A stretch of 64,000 bases of DNA from an uncultured Lachnospiraceae bacterium (GCA_910580195.1 CAJTWA010000019.1:1-64000); one strand, 5' to 3'. Shown: positions 26,737-36,007, counted from the first letter of the stretch. Numbers and translations: made by a program. Notes: generated by a model from the sequence alone, not told the origin.

Positions 26737-27408
26737 ATGAAAAAGAAATTCATGGCACTGATGCTGAGTTTTACTATGGTGATATCCATAACAGCCTGCG
26801 GCGGCACAGAAAACAATGCCAGCAATGGCAAATCTGCATCTAACCAAGCAGATGCGCCTACGGAGGATCCTGCTTCAGAATCCGCATCTGATGGTGCAGA
26901 TGGAACTAGCGGCTCTGATTCAGAATCCGCATCAGATGATGCAGACGGAACTAGCGGTGAAAACAAATTAGTAGAAAACGAGGCAAATGGCCTTACCATA
27001 GGGCTGCCCGCAGAGTTTTCTGCTGTAGACAGCGGCGTGGAAGGCATGGCCGCCTTTACAAATACAGACAAAACCGCCTTTGTTACTGTCACTGGCCCAT
27101 TTATGGACAATAACGCTGCCCCTGACCTGTTAACGGAAGAAATGCTTACATCCATGTTTCAGGAAAGCGGCTGCAGCGATATTGCAATTGATAATATCGG
27201 CACCGTCCAGCAGCCTGACGGCGCGACTGCGGTAGCAGCATTTGCCACTGGTTCCATGGACGGGGACCAGAAGTCGAACCTTGTCATGCAGTACTATTTC
27301 ATGGAAGACGGCAGCGGATACTATATTATGAATTATATGTATCCTCTGGATGACACTGCCACAGATGATATCATCGCCGACATACTGGCATCTGTAACAG
27401 CCAAATAG
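26737..27408 (+). CDS. Secreted lipoprotein, function unknown
   Basis: This 223-residue protein has a signal peptide ending in a lipobox (VISITAC, Cys 22). A low-complexity linker follows, with a 17-residue unit (SESASDGADGTSGSD-type) present nearly twice. The C-terminal domain (from about residue 78) has a mixed alpha/beta pattern like small outer-surface lipoproteins but no family I can name. ATG 26737 follows AAGGAGA. It is alone between the TSCPD gene and its own terminator. Confidence 0.8.
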   Translation: MKKKFMALMLSFTMVISITACGGTENNASNGKSASNQADAPTEDPASESASDGADGTSGSDSESASDDADGTSGENKLVENEANGLTIGLPAEFSAVDSGVEGMAAFTNTDKTAFVTVTGPFMDNNAAPDLLTEEMLTSMFQESGCSDIAIDNIGTVQQPDGATAVAAFATGSMDGDQKSNLVMQYYFMEDGSGYYIMNYMYPLDDTATDDIIADILASVTAK

Positions 27409-27452
27409 CAAAAGGGCGGCTGATTCAGGCAAATTTTTCGCTTTTTCCCTCA

Positions 27453-27489
27453 AACTACCCACACTCTTCGCGGTATGGGTAGTTTTTAT
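27453..27489 (+). terminator. Intrinsic terminator of the lipoprotein gene
   Basis: ACTACCCA (27455-27462) pairs with TGGGTAGT, followed by TTTTT. Confidence 0.8.
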
Positions 27490-27556
27490 TATGCATGTTC
27501 CGTAAAAAGTTTATCATCCTCTATTTTTTTTGCATGCCGCTGGTAAACCGCTCCGT

Positions 27557-28066
27557 TCAGCGGGTGGCAGCATAGCGGGTATGGGGCATATCTACGCCGC
27601 GGTAGTGCTTCGTCCAGCTATCCATGGTAGCCATGCCATTTCGCATGGCTACTTTCTGGGATGCTAGATTCGTGTCCCTGATAATGGAGCAAACCTCTCT
27701 TGCATGTAATGTTTGGAACGCATATTCCTTACACGCACTGGCAGCTTCTATGGCAAAGCCCTGATGCCAGTACTGCCGCCTGAAAAGATAGCCTATCTCA
27801 AGCACCTCCTCCCCTTTCCATGGCTGCATGGTAAGCCCGCACTGCCCAATCATTTCATCTGTCCCTTTTCGAACCGCTGCCCATAAGCCAAATCCCCACT
27901 TCTGGTAACGCACAGCCTGTTTCTCCATCCATTCCTGTACTTCCCTGTCGCTAAAAGCCCCTTCATAAGCATACATAGTTTCCTCATCCTGCAAAATTTT
28001 GCATAAATCTTGGAAATCCCCCTGCACCATCTCCCGCAAATATAACCGCTCTGTTTCAAGTACCAT
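27557..28066 (-). CDS. GNAT acetyltransferase, RimJ/RimL-like
   Basis: This 169-residue protein opens with VLETERLYLREM and shows IGYLFRRQYWHQGFAIEAASACKEYAF, the acetyl-CoA region of the RimJ/RimL type, and NLASQKVAMRNGM. These enzymes acetylate protein N-termini or small molecules. ATG 28066 has a GGAAGGATGG region before it. The longer frame to 28192 lacks support. Confidence 0.82.
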   Translation of the reverse strand: MVLETERLYLREMVQGDFQDLCKILQDEETMYAYEGAFSDREVQEWMEKQAVRYQKWGFGLWAAVRKGTDEMIGQCGLTMQPWKGEEVLEIGYLFRRQYWHQGFAIEAASACKEYAFQTLHAREVCSIIRDTNLASQKVAMRNGMATMDSWTKHYRGVDMPHTRYAATR

Positions 28067-28397
28067 TTCTATCCATCCTTCCCTTTTTCCAGCGCAAAAT
28101 CCAATAAAGCAGTATTTTCCCTCTTTTTCACCTGAAACTTTTTCCTGTGCTTCTGCCCTATTATAACAAGTTTCCCACCCATCCACAAACACTTTTGGGC
28201 TGCCATTGCAATTCTGTCTGGATTCCCCTCTATTGCGTTACTCCCAAATGCCCGCTCGGAACTGTTCCGCAGCAGAGCTGCATAGAATTAGGCCCTGAGA
28301 TTTGAAATCTGCAAAAATAAATTTTCAGAATATTCTACAGCTTATTTATATTATTTTAATTATAAGTACCTTTAATATAAATTTTTAAAAATAAAGG

Positions 28398-28426
28398 TTG
28401 ACATATCCAATTTTATTAGATATAAT
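28398..28426 (+). promoter_or_regulatory. Consensus sigma-70 promoter
   Basis: TTGACA (28398-28403) and TATAAT (28421-28426) are separated by exactly 17 nt in an AT-rich context. This is the best promoter match I found in the window, and no gene of convincing length follows it. Confidence 0.85.
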
Positions 28427-28589
28427 AAACTCACAAAACAAAAACAACACAAGCAACAAACAAAATTAAAAGAAGGAGGTACAGGCCACCGGAAAGAAAA
28501 CGAAATATCTCATAATTTAAGAAAGAGAGGTACGGGCCACCAAAATACGAAATGAACTCCCCCTCAATCATTATTAGAGGTACAAGACA

Positions 28590-28688
28590 ATGAGCAACAC
28601 CTCCTTCCTTGTTAAGGAATTTGAAAATGCAAAACGGAAGTTGAATTTCTGGAACGAACATTTTTTAGAAGCCAATATTAAAAGTTAG
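28590..28688 (+). CDS. Short 32-residue frame, doubtful
   Basis: The frame encodes MSNTSFLVKEFENAKRKLN and 13 more residues, which could form an amphipathic helix. GAGG lies 10 nt upstream. It is inside the candidate RNA and overlaps a segment that can pair with an upstream AGGAGG. It may be a real small peptide or an accident of purine-rich sequence. Confidence 0.25.
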   Translation: MSNTSFLVKEFENAKRKLNFWNEHFLEANIKS

Positions 28689-29110
28689 GTTTTCGGAATG
28701 GGAAATTATAATAAGGTTATTATCCAACCTGATAGTATCTGGCAGAAAAGCTTCGCAGAAACAACATATCAACTGGATATTACCAAACGTGATAACATCC
28801 GACCTTATACTTTCGGAATGGGAAAACAAGCTGAGATAGAAGCTGGCAGGAAATGTCCCGTACAGAGGTTCTACAGAAGAATTGCAGGTTTAAAAATCCA
28901 AAACAGGAAGAGTTACAGACAAGAAGAAATCAAGAGAATTTTCAGAAGAAGCCTTGAATCAAGAACAAAAAGAGAAGATGTATGATATTCCAGTAAGATT
29001 CGTTCAGATATGGATACATACCAAAGAATTCAGAGGTAGCAAAATTTCAGATGGAAAGAATTGAGATTTCGGAAAGAATGAGGTAAAGTCCCATGGACAG
29101 CATAGCATAG

Positions 29111-29152
29111 AAGGCTGCATCAGATGAAATTGATATCGGTGCAGCCTTTTAG
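29111..29152 (+). terminator. Intrinsic terminator of the candidate RNA
   Basis: AAGGCTGCA (29111-29119) and TGCAGCCTT (29140-29148) pair perfectly, followed by TT and a T-rich tail. Confidence 0.85.
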
Positions 29153-29266
29153 TTTTATTTTATCTGTTAATATTTCTGTAATGCCTAACAATACACTGCC
29201 CTGCCAAACGGGCTCTATTTCTCGATTTCATGCAGTTCTATTGGCAAAACATCCGGACTGCTTCTC

Positions 29267-30709
29267 CTAATAAGCCTTTCCCCAATATACCAATTTATGG
29301 GCTGGCTTGCCGCAGCACACGCATACATCGGAGATGGGCGCTTGGCCGTCCAATGGCAGGCAGCGGGAAGTTGCCGTCGTGTCCTCTTTGATTTTCGTTT
29401 CACATTCTACGTCCCCGCACCACATTGCACGGATAAATCCCGGTTTCTGTTCCACTGCATCTTTAAATTCCCCATAGGAGGTAACATCTGTAATATGGGA
29501 CTGCTGGTGTTCCTTTGCCCGGGCAAACATGTCTTTCTGGATTGTTTTTAGGAGTTCTGCAGCTACAGAGGGCAGATCCTCCAAGCTACATTCTATTTTT
29601 TCCCTTGTGTCACGGCGCACCAGCACACAGTTCCCCGCCGCAATGTCTTTTGGCCCTAATTCCACGCGGATTGGGATTCCGCGCATTTCCTGCTCAGAAA
29701 ATTTCCAGCCGGGGCTTTTCTCACTGTCGTCCATTTTCACACGGATTCCTGCAAGCTGCAATGCGTCTTTCAGCCCTGCCGCTTTTTCAAGGACGCCTTC
29801 CTTATGCTGCTGGATGGGAATTACCATAACTTGGATGGGGGCGATTTCAGGCGGCAGCACAAGGCCGGAATCATCTCCGTGCACCATGATAATTGCCCCA
29901 ATTAAGCGGGTTGTCATCCCCCAAGAAGTCTGGTGGACATACTGCAGTTTGTTGTCCTTGTCCGTATATTGTATGCCGAAAGCTTTTGCAAACCCATCGC
30001 CAAAATTATGGCTGGTGCCGGACTGGAGGGCTTTCCCGTCATGCATCAAGGCTTCGATGGTATAGGTAGATTCTGCCCCGGCAAACTTTTCCTTGTCGGT
30101 TTTCCTTCCTCGGATGACTGGCATTGCCAGCACCTCCTCGCAAAAATCTGCATACAGGTGCAGCATCTGGAGGGTCCGTTCTTCTGCTTCCTCTGCCGTT
30201 GCATGGGCAGTGTGCCCTTCCTGCCATAAAAATTCCCTTGAGCGGAGGAAGGGGCGTGTTTCTTTTTCCCAGCGGACAACGGAGCACCATTGGTTGTAGC
30301 ATTTGGGCAAATCCCGGTAAGACTGGATATCGTTCGCGTAAAAATCGCAGAACAATGTTTCTGAGGTAGGGCGGACACACATCCGCTCCTGTAATGGGTT
30401 TAAGCCCCCATGGGTTACCCAAGCTACTTCTGGGGCGAAGCCCTCCACATGGTCCTTCTCTTTCTGGAGCAGGCTTTCAGGGATAAACATGGGCATGTAT
30501 ACATTTTCCACCCCTGTTTCTTTAAATCTGCGGTCTAATTCCTTCTGGATATTTTCCCAGATGGCATAGCCTGCCGGTTTGATAACCATGCAGCCTTTTA
30601 CGCTGGAATAATCGATTAATTCTGCTTTCTTCACCACGTCCGTGTACCACTGTGCAAAATCCACGTCCATGGATGTGATGGCTTCTACTAATTTCTTGTC
30701 CTTTGCCAT
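29267..30709 (-). CDS. proS: Prolyl-tRNA synthetase (short, archaeal/eukaryote-like type)
   Basis: This 480-residue class II synthetase charges tRNA-Pro. It has motif 2 VVRWEKETRPFLRSREFLWQEGHTAHAT and motif 3 region GDDSGLVLPPEIAP, the anticodon-binding domain (QVMVIPIQQH), and a C-terminal zinc-type extension with C...CVCCGKPAHKLVYWGKAY. It lacks the editing insert of the long bacterial type, matching the short ProS common in Clostridia. The start at 30709 has GGAG upstream. A proline T-box leader precedes it. Confidence 0.95.
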   Translation of the reverse strand: MAKDKKLVEAITSMDVDFAQWYTDVVKKAELIDYSSVKGCMVIKPAGYAIWENIQKELDRRFKETGVENVYMPMFIPESLLQKEKDHVEGFAPEVAWVTHGGLNPLQERMCVRPTSETLFCDFYANDIQSYRDLPKCYNQWCSVVRWEKETRPFLRSREFLWQEGHTAHATAEEAEERTLQMLHLYADFCEEVLAMPVIRGRKTDKEKFAGAESTYTIEALMHDGKALQSGTSHNFGDGFAKAFGIQYTDKDNKLQYVHQTSWGMTTRLIGAIIMVHGDDSGLVLPPEIAPIQVMVIPIQQHKEGVLEKAAGLKDALQLAGIRVKMDDSEKSPGWKFSEQEMRGIPIRVELGPKDIAAGNCVLVRRDTREKIECSLEDLPSVAAELLKTIQKDMFARAKEHQQSHITDVTSYGEFKDAVEQKPGFIRAMWCGDVECETKIKEDTTATSRCLPLDGQAPISDVCVCCGKPAHKLVYWGKAY

Positions 30710-30907
30710 GATGTTTGTTCTCCTTTTCTAATTTTTCTAAATATAGGTTATGCGATTTCTTTTGGGCTTTTCCCAGATACCCAAATTCTCAGGAAGATCC
30801 CCGGATCCAGTATTCCATATGCAATACAGCAAAACAGCAAAACAAGGGATGCAGGGGGGCATTATGGCTCCATAAGGGTGGTACTGCCAAGGGCAATGGC
30901 TTTCCTG

Positions 30908-31125
30908 CAAACAAAATACCGCCAGACATCCTATCCCTAAGGGACCGGACATCCGGCGGTACCACCCTGATTAATAACATTCCTGCTATCCTCTCAACTG
31001 CCTTAACGCGGCTTACGTCGTATTTTCATACGCGGCTCCAAGGCAGGTTCCAGATATTCGTATGGGGAGCCTTCCACCGCTGGTTCCCTCTCTGTGCATC
31101 ATCCTATCTGTACTAGTCCTTTTCT
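30908..31125 (-). promoter_or_regulatory. T-box leader (proline) of proS
   Basis: On the minus strand the conserved T-box AGGGTGGTACCGC lies at 30968-30956. It is followed by a terminator stem (ACCGCC...GGCGGT) with TTTTG at about 30916-30911. Upstream, the Stem I pattern AGAGA...GGTGGAAGG...CTTGGAGC is present. A CCU triplet (31047-31045) sits where the specifier is expected, matching proline. Uncharged tRNA-Pro would stabilise the antiterminator and allow proS transcription. A further complement to the T-box lies downstream at 30888-30875. Confidence 0.88.
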
Positions 31126-31227
31126 TTGCCTGTTTTTCTTTCTACATAACTTTATCAATATCGTTATTCTAAGGCAATCTTAGGTGCTTGTCAAGCAATT
31201 TGTCTTAGTAAAAGGAATCTTTGCTTA

Positions 31228-32262
31228 TCAGCGGGTTTCATAATAGATTTGTTTTATCAGGATATAGGAAAGGGGGCCGAGGGCAAAGCCCCACAGGCCG
31301 TAGATTTCCAGCCCTACATACATGCTGATAATGACCGCCAGCGGATGCATGCCCAGTTTATTGCCGATGAGCTTTGGTTCTAAAATCTCACGCATCAGGG
31401 TGCATATGGTGTAAATGATGGTATAGATTGCTGCCAGCATATACTTCCCCTGCACCAGTTCAATGATGGCCCATGGGACAAAAATGGTCCCAGTCCCCAA
31501 AAACGGCATGGCATCGCAAACCCCAATGCCGCAGCCTGCCAGCAGTGCGTATTCATTTCCGGAAAGGTACAGCCCTGCTACGCAAATTACAGTGATAATT
31601 ACCATAATGATAATCTGGGATTTGATGTAAGCCCCACCTGCCCCGTATGCGCTGCGGCAGACATTTAGGGCCATGCTCCCGACTGGGTGGCTGGCAAGGG
31701 CTGCGCGCATTTTCTTATAATCTTTCAGAATCAGGATTGTGCTGATTACCACCACAAAGCAAATCCCTAGGAACACAAACATGCTTTTTGCATACAGGAA
31801 TGTCCCATTCATCATGGCAGGGAACATGGTTTCCTTTGCATGGTCTAAGACGGCGGGCATCCGCTGTTTTACCCCATTTTGGATGGCTTCTGCTTGGATT
31901 CCGGTAAAGTTCTCAATCTGGCAGCAGCACTCCTCCCAGAATTCCCCTGCCTGCCGGCGGTATAGATCCAGGTTTTCCAGTACATTTTTCACCTGCCCGG
32001 CCAGCGTTTTCAGGAAGAAGAAAACTGCGGCGCCAAGAAGGAACAGCAGCAGCCCTACCAACAGGGAGGACCATATGCTTCTCTTCAGTTTTAATTTATT
32101 TTCTAATTTTTCTACCAGCGGATTCAGGAACTTTGCCAGCAAAAAGGACACAAAAAAAGGAATTACCAAGGGAAGCAGCCAACGGATGCTGGCATAAACT
32201 GCTATGGTAATTCCAAGGACTTTCCCTATATTCCGCATGCTTTCTTTTGCTTCTCTTTTCAT
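31228..32262 (-). CDS. AI-2E/YtvI-family membrane permease
   Basis: This protein, about 344 residues, has seven or eight membrane segments and the family's signature region near the C-terminus: GCGIGVCDAMPFLGTGTIFVPWAIIELVQGKY and REILEPKLIGNKLGMHPLAVIISMYVGLEIYGLWG. The family includes AI-2 exporters, Na+/H+ antiporters and the sporulation-linked YtvI, so the substrate is open. The start is uncertain: ATG 32262 and ATG 32238 both lack a strong ribosome site. A longer frame would overlap the upstream gene. Confidence 0.85.
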   Translation of the reverse strand: MKREAKESMRNIGKVLGITIAVYASIRWLLPLVIPFFVSFLLAKFLNPLVEKLENKLKLKRSIWSSLLVGLLLFLLGAAVFFFLKTLAGQVKNVLENLDLYRRQAGEFWEECCCQIENFTGIQAEAIQNGVKQRMPAVLDHAKETMFPAMMNGTFLYAKSMFVFLGICFVVVISTILILKDYKKMRAALASHPVGSMALNVCRSAYGAGGAYIKSQIIIMVIITVICVAGLYLSGNEYALLAGCGIGVCDAMPFLGTGTIFVPWAIIELVQGKYMLAAIYTIIYTICTLMREILEPKLIGNKLGMHPLAVIISMYVGLEIYGLWGFALGPLSYILIKQIYYETR

Positions 32263-32341
32263 GTAATCAGTATGCGGCGTTTTGAGGTTTTTATGTGGGC
32301 CAAAAGAAGCTGGTTTTATGTTCCAAAATGATTTTCCTGTT

Positions 32342-33094
32342 TTATGGCAAATGCCCAAATATTGCTTTCTTTTTGGCTGGTGATCCAAGGGAACGCAGAT
32401 ACGAAAACAGCTCCCCTTTTGGCTGGACGCTAAATTCCATCCGCTCCCCGGTTGCCGGATGGGTGAAGGATGTCCTGACAGAACACAGCCCGATAGGCAG
32501 GTAGCCCGGGGAACAATTTTTATTATATTTCTTATCGCCTATGAGGGGATGCCCGGCATGCGCCATCTGCACCCGGATTTGGTGGTGGCGTCCTGTATCT
32601 AGGCGGATGCTTACTAAACTTACTATTTTATCTGGGCAGGCTGTCCCAAGGATTGTGCCAGATGCTTCGGATTCTGATATTTCCTTTTTTACTTTATAGC
32701 ATAATTTTGCTGATTTCGCGCCCTTTGTGCCTTTGGGCACTACTTGGGAGGTATTGCTCCGTCCGTCCCGTAACAGGTAATCCTCCAATACGCCAGAATA
32801 TTCCGAAAACCTTCCCTCTGCCAGCGCAAGGTATTCTTTTTCTACTGTTTTTTCCTGCACCTGACGGCTTAAAGCCGCCGCTGCCTGCTGGTTTTTGGCA
32901 AATACCATGATGCCTTCTACCGGCTGGTCTAAGCGCCGGATGACAAAGGCGTCTGCCTCTTCGTTTTTTTCTGCAAAATAATTCCGCAGCATGCTTACCA
33001 TGTCTTTCTGCCCTGCCTTGGCCGTCTGTACAGGGATTCCCGGCATTTTGTGGCAGACAACCAATTCTTTGTCCTCAAAAATAATTTGCAGCAT
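32342..33094 (-). CDS. RluD-like RNA pseudouridine synthase
   Basis: This 250-residue enzyme has the catalytic Asp in VIRRLDQPVEGIMVFAK (motif II) and the C-terminal SIRLDTGRHHQIRVQMAHAGHPLIGDKKY of the RluA/RluD family. The usual HRLD is RRLD here. There is no N-terminal S4 domain. It isomerises uridine in rRNA or tRNA; the target is not readable. ATG 33094 follows GGGAGGG. Confidence 0.88.
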   Translation of the reverse strand: MLQIIFEDKELVVCHKMPGIPVQTAKAGQKDMVSMLRNYFAEKNEEADAFVIRRLDQPVEGIMVFAKNQQAAAALSRQVQEKTVEKEYLALAEGRFSEYSGVLEDYLLRDGRSNTSQVVPKGTKGAKSAKLCYKVKKEISESEASGTILGTACPDKIVSLVSIRLDTGRHHQIRVQMAHAGHPLIGDKKYNKNCSPGYLPIGLCSVRTSFTHPATGERMEFSVQPKGELFSYLRSLGSPAKKKAIFGHLP

Positions 33095-33152
33095 ATGCCC
33101 TCCCCATCCCTATTTAGCCCAGCGCTAAAATAACGCGGCAGCCATCCGGACG

Positions 33153-33842
33153 CTATACTTTAAAGCGATATCCTACGCCCCAGATGGTTTCAATGTATTG
33201 GGGCTTTGTGGTGCTGAATTCAATTTTTTCACGGATTTTTTTGATGTGGACGGTAACGGTTGCAATGTCGCCTACGGATTCTAAATCCCAAATCTGGCTG
33301 AACAGCTCTTCCTTAGAAAAGACCCGGTTGGGGTTCTGGGCAAGGAATGTCAGCAAATCAAATTCCTTAGTGGTAAACTGCTTCTCTTCTTCGTTGACCC
33401 AGACGCGCCTTGCGGTCTTGTCAATTTTCAGGCCACGGATTTCAATGACGTCGTTTTCCTGCACGCTGCTGTTAATCAGCCGCTCATAGCGGGACAGGTG
33501 CGCCTTGACGCGGGCTACCAGCTCGCTGGGGGAAAAAGGCTTAGTGATATAGTCGTCTGCCCCAAGGCCAAGGCCGCGGATTTTGTCTATGTCGTCTTTT
33601 TTCGCTGAAACCATCAGGATGGGAGTGTTCTTATTTTCCCGGATTTTCTTGCAGATTTCAAACCCGTCCACCCCCGGCAGCATCAAGTCGAGGATAAACA
33701 TGTCGAATTCCTCGCCCAATGCCCTTACCAATCCTTGGTTCCCATTGTTTTCGATTTCCACGTCAAAACCGCTTAACTCCAGATAATCCTTTTCCAAATC
33801 TGCAATTGCCACTTCATCCTCAATAATCAATACTTTGCTCAA
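33153..33842 (-). CDS. OmpR-family response regulator
   Basis: This 229-residue protein has a receiver domain (EDE near residue 8, phospho-acceptor in LDLMLPG about Asp 52, Thr/Ser in MVSAKKD, Lys in ITKPFSP) and a C-terminal winged-helix DNA-binding domain ending in IWGVGYRF. Its start overlaps the end of the kinase gene by 4 nt (ATGA), so it is translationally coupled and its partner is clear. The regulon is unknown. Confidence 0.93.
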   Translation of the reverse strand: MSKVLIIEDEVAIADLEKDYLELSGFDVEIENNGNQGLVRALGEEFDMFILDLMLPGVDGFEICKKIRENKNTPILMVSAKKDDIDKIRGLGLGADDYITKPFSPSELVARVKAHLSRYERLINSSVQENDVIEIRGLKIDKTARRVWVNEEEKQFTTKEFDLLTFLAQNPNRVFSKEELFSQIWDLESVGDIATVTVHIKKIREKIEFSTTKPQYIETIWGVGYRFKV

Positions 33843-35329
33843 CTTATTACCTCCTGATACTTCCGGATTACAAAATACATAATGGTCCCGGATTCTTCTT
33901 TGCTGTTTGCCCAGATTTTCCCCCCATGGTCTTCAATAATTTTTTTCACAATGGACAGGCCGATGCCGCTCCCTCCAGTGGCGGAATTCCGGGAAGCATC
34001 CGTGCGGTAAAACCTGTCAAAAATGTATGGCAGGTCCTTGGCCGCTATCCCTCTTCCATTATCTTCAATTTCTACTTGGATAAAATCCCCAACGTCGCGG
34101 ATACGGATGTTGATGAATCCCTGCGCTTTGTCCAGATATTTCACAGAATTCCCAATAATGTTATTAATAACACGGCGGAGCTGCTCTGGGTCAGCAATAA
34201 TGAGCACGTCTTTATCTGCATAGTTAATATAAGTCAGCTTAATGTTCTTGGCTTCTAAGTCCAGCCCTACCTCTTCCACGCAGTCCTCAAAATAGTCTGC
34301 CACATTGATGCGGTTGAAATTATACGGGATCCGGTTGGTGTCGATTTTGGAATACAAGGTCAGCTCATTAATCAGCATGTCCATCTCATTGGCCTTGTTG
34401 TAAATGGTGCGGATATATTTGTCATGCTTCTCCGGCGTGTCTGCCACGCCGTCCATAATGCCTTCCACATATCCTTTTATGGCGGTAATAGGGGTCTTTA
34501 AATCATGGGAAATATTGCTGATTAAGACCTTATTTTCCTTCTCCCCTTCTACCTTCTCCTCTGCCGACTCCTTCAGGCGAAACCGCATTTCCTCAAAATT
34601 CCGGCAAAGCTGCCCGATTTCATCTTTCCCAGCGGCTTCAATGGTAAAATCCAGATTGCCCGCCTTAATATTCTGGGCGGCAATCTGCAGTTTATGGATG
34701 GGGTTGATAATCCCCTGATAAATCCAGACGGTCAGCATCCCTGCCGTAAAAATCAGGATTAGGACAACGGAAATCACCATATCAAACAGAATTCCCTTAA
34801 TTTCCGGCAAAATACGCTCCATGGAGGTGACGATAAAAATGCTCCCATGGCCGCTGTCTGGAAAAAGAAAATCAATCTGTTTTACCAATGCCTGTGTTTC
34901 CCCTTCGATATAAAAACCGGAACCTGCCCCTTGCAGCACGTCGCTGTCATATTCCGGCAGGTTCTCATCCAGCAGGCTTTCCCGCTCGTCCCTGCCTTCA
35001 TAAATCAGGCTGTCCCCTTTCCGTACCAACAGGTAAGAATATTTTTCTGCAAGGGCGCGGTTGGCCTTTTCCAGATAATCCCTGTCCTCCAGCTTTTCAG
35101 GTGTGTTCTTTGCTACCTTTTGCAGTTTCTCGTAATCCGACTTGGTAAAATGGCTGAGTACCTTAAAAGAATTGACAAAATAATCATAGGCGTTCCCATC
35201 AATATTATAAATCTGCCGTACCGCTTTCATCTGGTAGCGGCCGAATCCCCATATGGTAGCTACTGCCAACAGGACTGGCACAAAAATGATGATACAGAAT
35301 GAGATAATTAATCTGGTCCTTAACTTCAT
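33839..35329 (-). CDS. Membrane sensor histidine kinase
   Basis: This 496-residue kinase has two membrane segments (about residues 8-28 and 180-205), an extracytoplasmic sensor of about 150 residues, a HAMP linker (INPIHKLQIAAQNIKAGNLDF), the phospho-acceptor box ISHDLKTPITAIKGYVEG and an ATPase with N-box RRVINNIIGNSVKYL, G1 DNGRGI, G2 GGSGIGLSI. It phosphorylates the downstream regulator. ATG 35329 has a GGAGG 12 nt upstream, so spacing is longer than usual. The signal is unknown. Confidence 0.92.
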   Translation of the reverse strand: MKLRTRLIISFCIIIFVPVLLAVATIWGFGRYQMKAVRQIYNIDGNAYDYFVNSFKVLSHFTKSDYEKLQKVAKNTPEKLEDRDYLEKANRALAEKYSYLLVRKGDSLIYEGRDERESLLDENLPEYDSDVLQGAGSGFYIEGETQALVKQIDFLFPDSGHGSIFIVTSMERILPEIKGILFDMVISVVLILIFTAGMLTVWIYQGIINPIHKLQIAAQNIKAGNLDFTIEAAGKDEIGQLCRNFEEMRFRLKESAEEKVEGEKENKVLISNISHDLKTPITAIKGYVEGIMDGVADTPEKHDKYIRTIYNKANEMDMLINELTLYSKIDTNRIPYNFNRINVADYFEDCVEEVGLDLEAKNIKLTYINYADKDVLIIADPEQLRRVINNIIGNSVKYLDKAQGFINIRIRDVGDFIQVEIEDNGRGIAAKDLPYIFDRFYRTDASRNSATGGSGIGLSIVKKIIEDHGGKIWANSKEESGTIMYFVIRKYQEVIS

Positions 35330-35455
35330 AGATTGCTGCAACCTCCGATTGGTTCTATTATAACAGCTTTTGTAGAAAATCATATGGAAAATTTCTAAAA
35401 ATTTATTAAATTTGTATAAATTGATTGTGGATATGCCTTTTGGGGCGGGAAACCC

Positions 35456-35899
35456 TTACGGATTTTCTGTCAGGATTTTTTTCGCCTTGGCATACTTTAT
35501 GCGCCAAGCTGCCTTTTTTTCTTCTGTGACGGAGCAGTTCCCGGTTAGGCGGGTTTCATCGGAATTATGGGCTAAATCGGCTAATTTTATGAGAGTTGCG
35601 TCATGGTTTTTCTGGATTTTCCTTATGTAATCGAAATAATCTTCTTTGGGGCTATGGGTGAGCAGGGAAACTAAATCTGTGACTTCCTTTGGGAACTCCT
35701 GCTGGAGCATTTCCAGCGTGATGTCTGTGTCCTCTACCACGTCATGGAGCAGTGCGGCGCATGCGGAGGTTTCCTCCTGCATCTGCTCTGCCAAGTGGGC
35801 GGCATGGAAGATATAGGGGACGCCGCCGGCGTCCTTCTGCCCGTGGTGGGCTTGGTAGGCAATTTCCATGGCTTTCTTGGTTAAGGGTGTGTAAATCAA
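35456..35899 (-). CDS. HD-domain phosphohydrolase, MESH1/RelA-SpoT-like
   Basis: This 147-residue protein is a single HD domain: HHGQKDAGGVPYIFHAAHLA, LLHDVVEDT (the metal-binding HD), and KLADLAHNSDETRL. This matches small hydrolases of the (p)ppGpp type. It uses TTG 35899 as start, with AAAGGAGGG 8 nt upstream, and it has no ATG in frame near there. Function as an alarmone hydrolase is inferred from family. Confidence 0.85.
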   Translation of the reverse strand: MIYTPLTKKAMEIAYQAHHGQKDAGGVPYIFHAAHLAEQMQEETSACAALLHDVVEDTDITLEMLQQEFPKEVTDLVSLLTHSPKEDYFDYIRKIQKNHDATLIKLADLAHNSDETRLTGNCSVTEEKKAAWRIKYAKAKKILTENP

Positions 35900-36007
35900 G
35901 GCAGGATCCCTCCTTTGCGCTGGTGCATGGTTTGTTGCTGCTTTTATGATACCTTAGTGGGAAGTGATTTGCAACTGTTTCTCAAATTTATGGGAGTTTG
36001 GGACGGA

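Larger units (their letters stand above)
28433..29152 (+). ncRNA. Candidate large structured non-coding RNA (about 720 nt)
   Basis: The stretch is framed by a consensus promoter and an intrinsic terminator but holds no convincing gene. It is purine-rich on the plus strand, unlike its neighbours. It contains repeated RNA-like motifs: GAGGTAC(A/G)GGCCACC at 28477-28490 and 28528-28541 with a partial third copy at 28576; TTTCGGAATGGGAAA at 28691 and exactly 120 nt later at 28811, with a variant near 29068. GAAGGAGGT (28472-28480) can pair with ACCTCCTTC (28599-28607), and 28774-28800 can form a hairpin. Two short frames (28590-28688, 32 residues; 28698-28985, 95 residues) have poor ribosome sites. 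The size resembles GOLLD, ROOL or OLE RNAs, but I cannot assign a class. Confidence 0.5.

Noticed and set aside
28431..28661. Minus-strand frame with a hydrophobic C-terminal stretch
   Set aside because: The hydrophobic tail is produced by the AC-rich plus-strand leader after the promoter. There is no ribosome site, and it is antisense to the candidate RNA.
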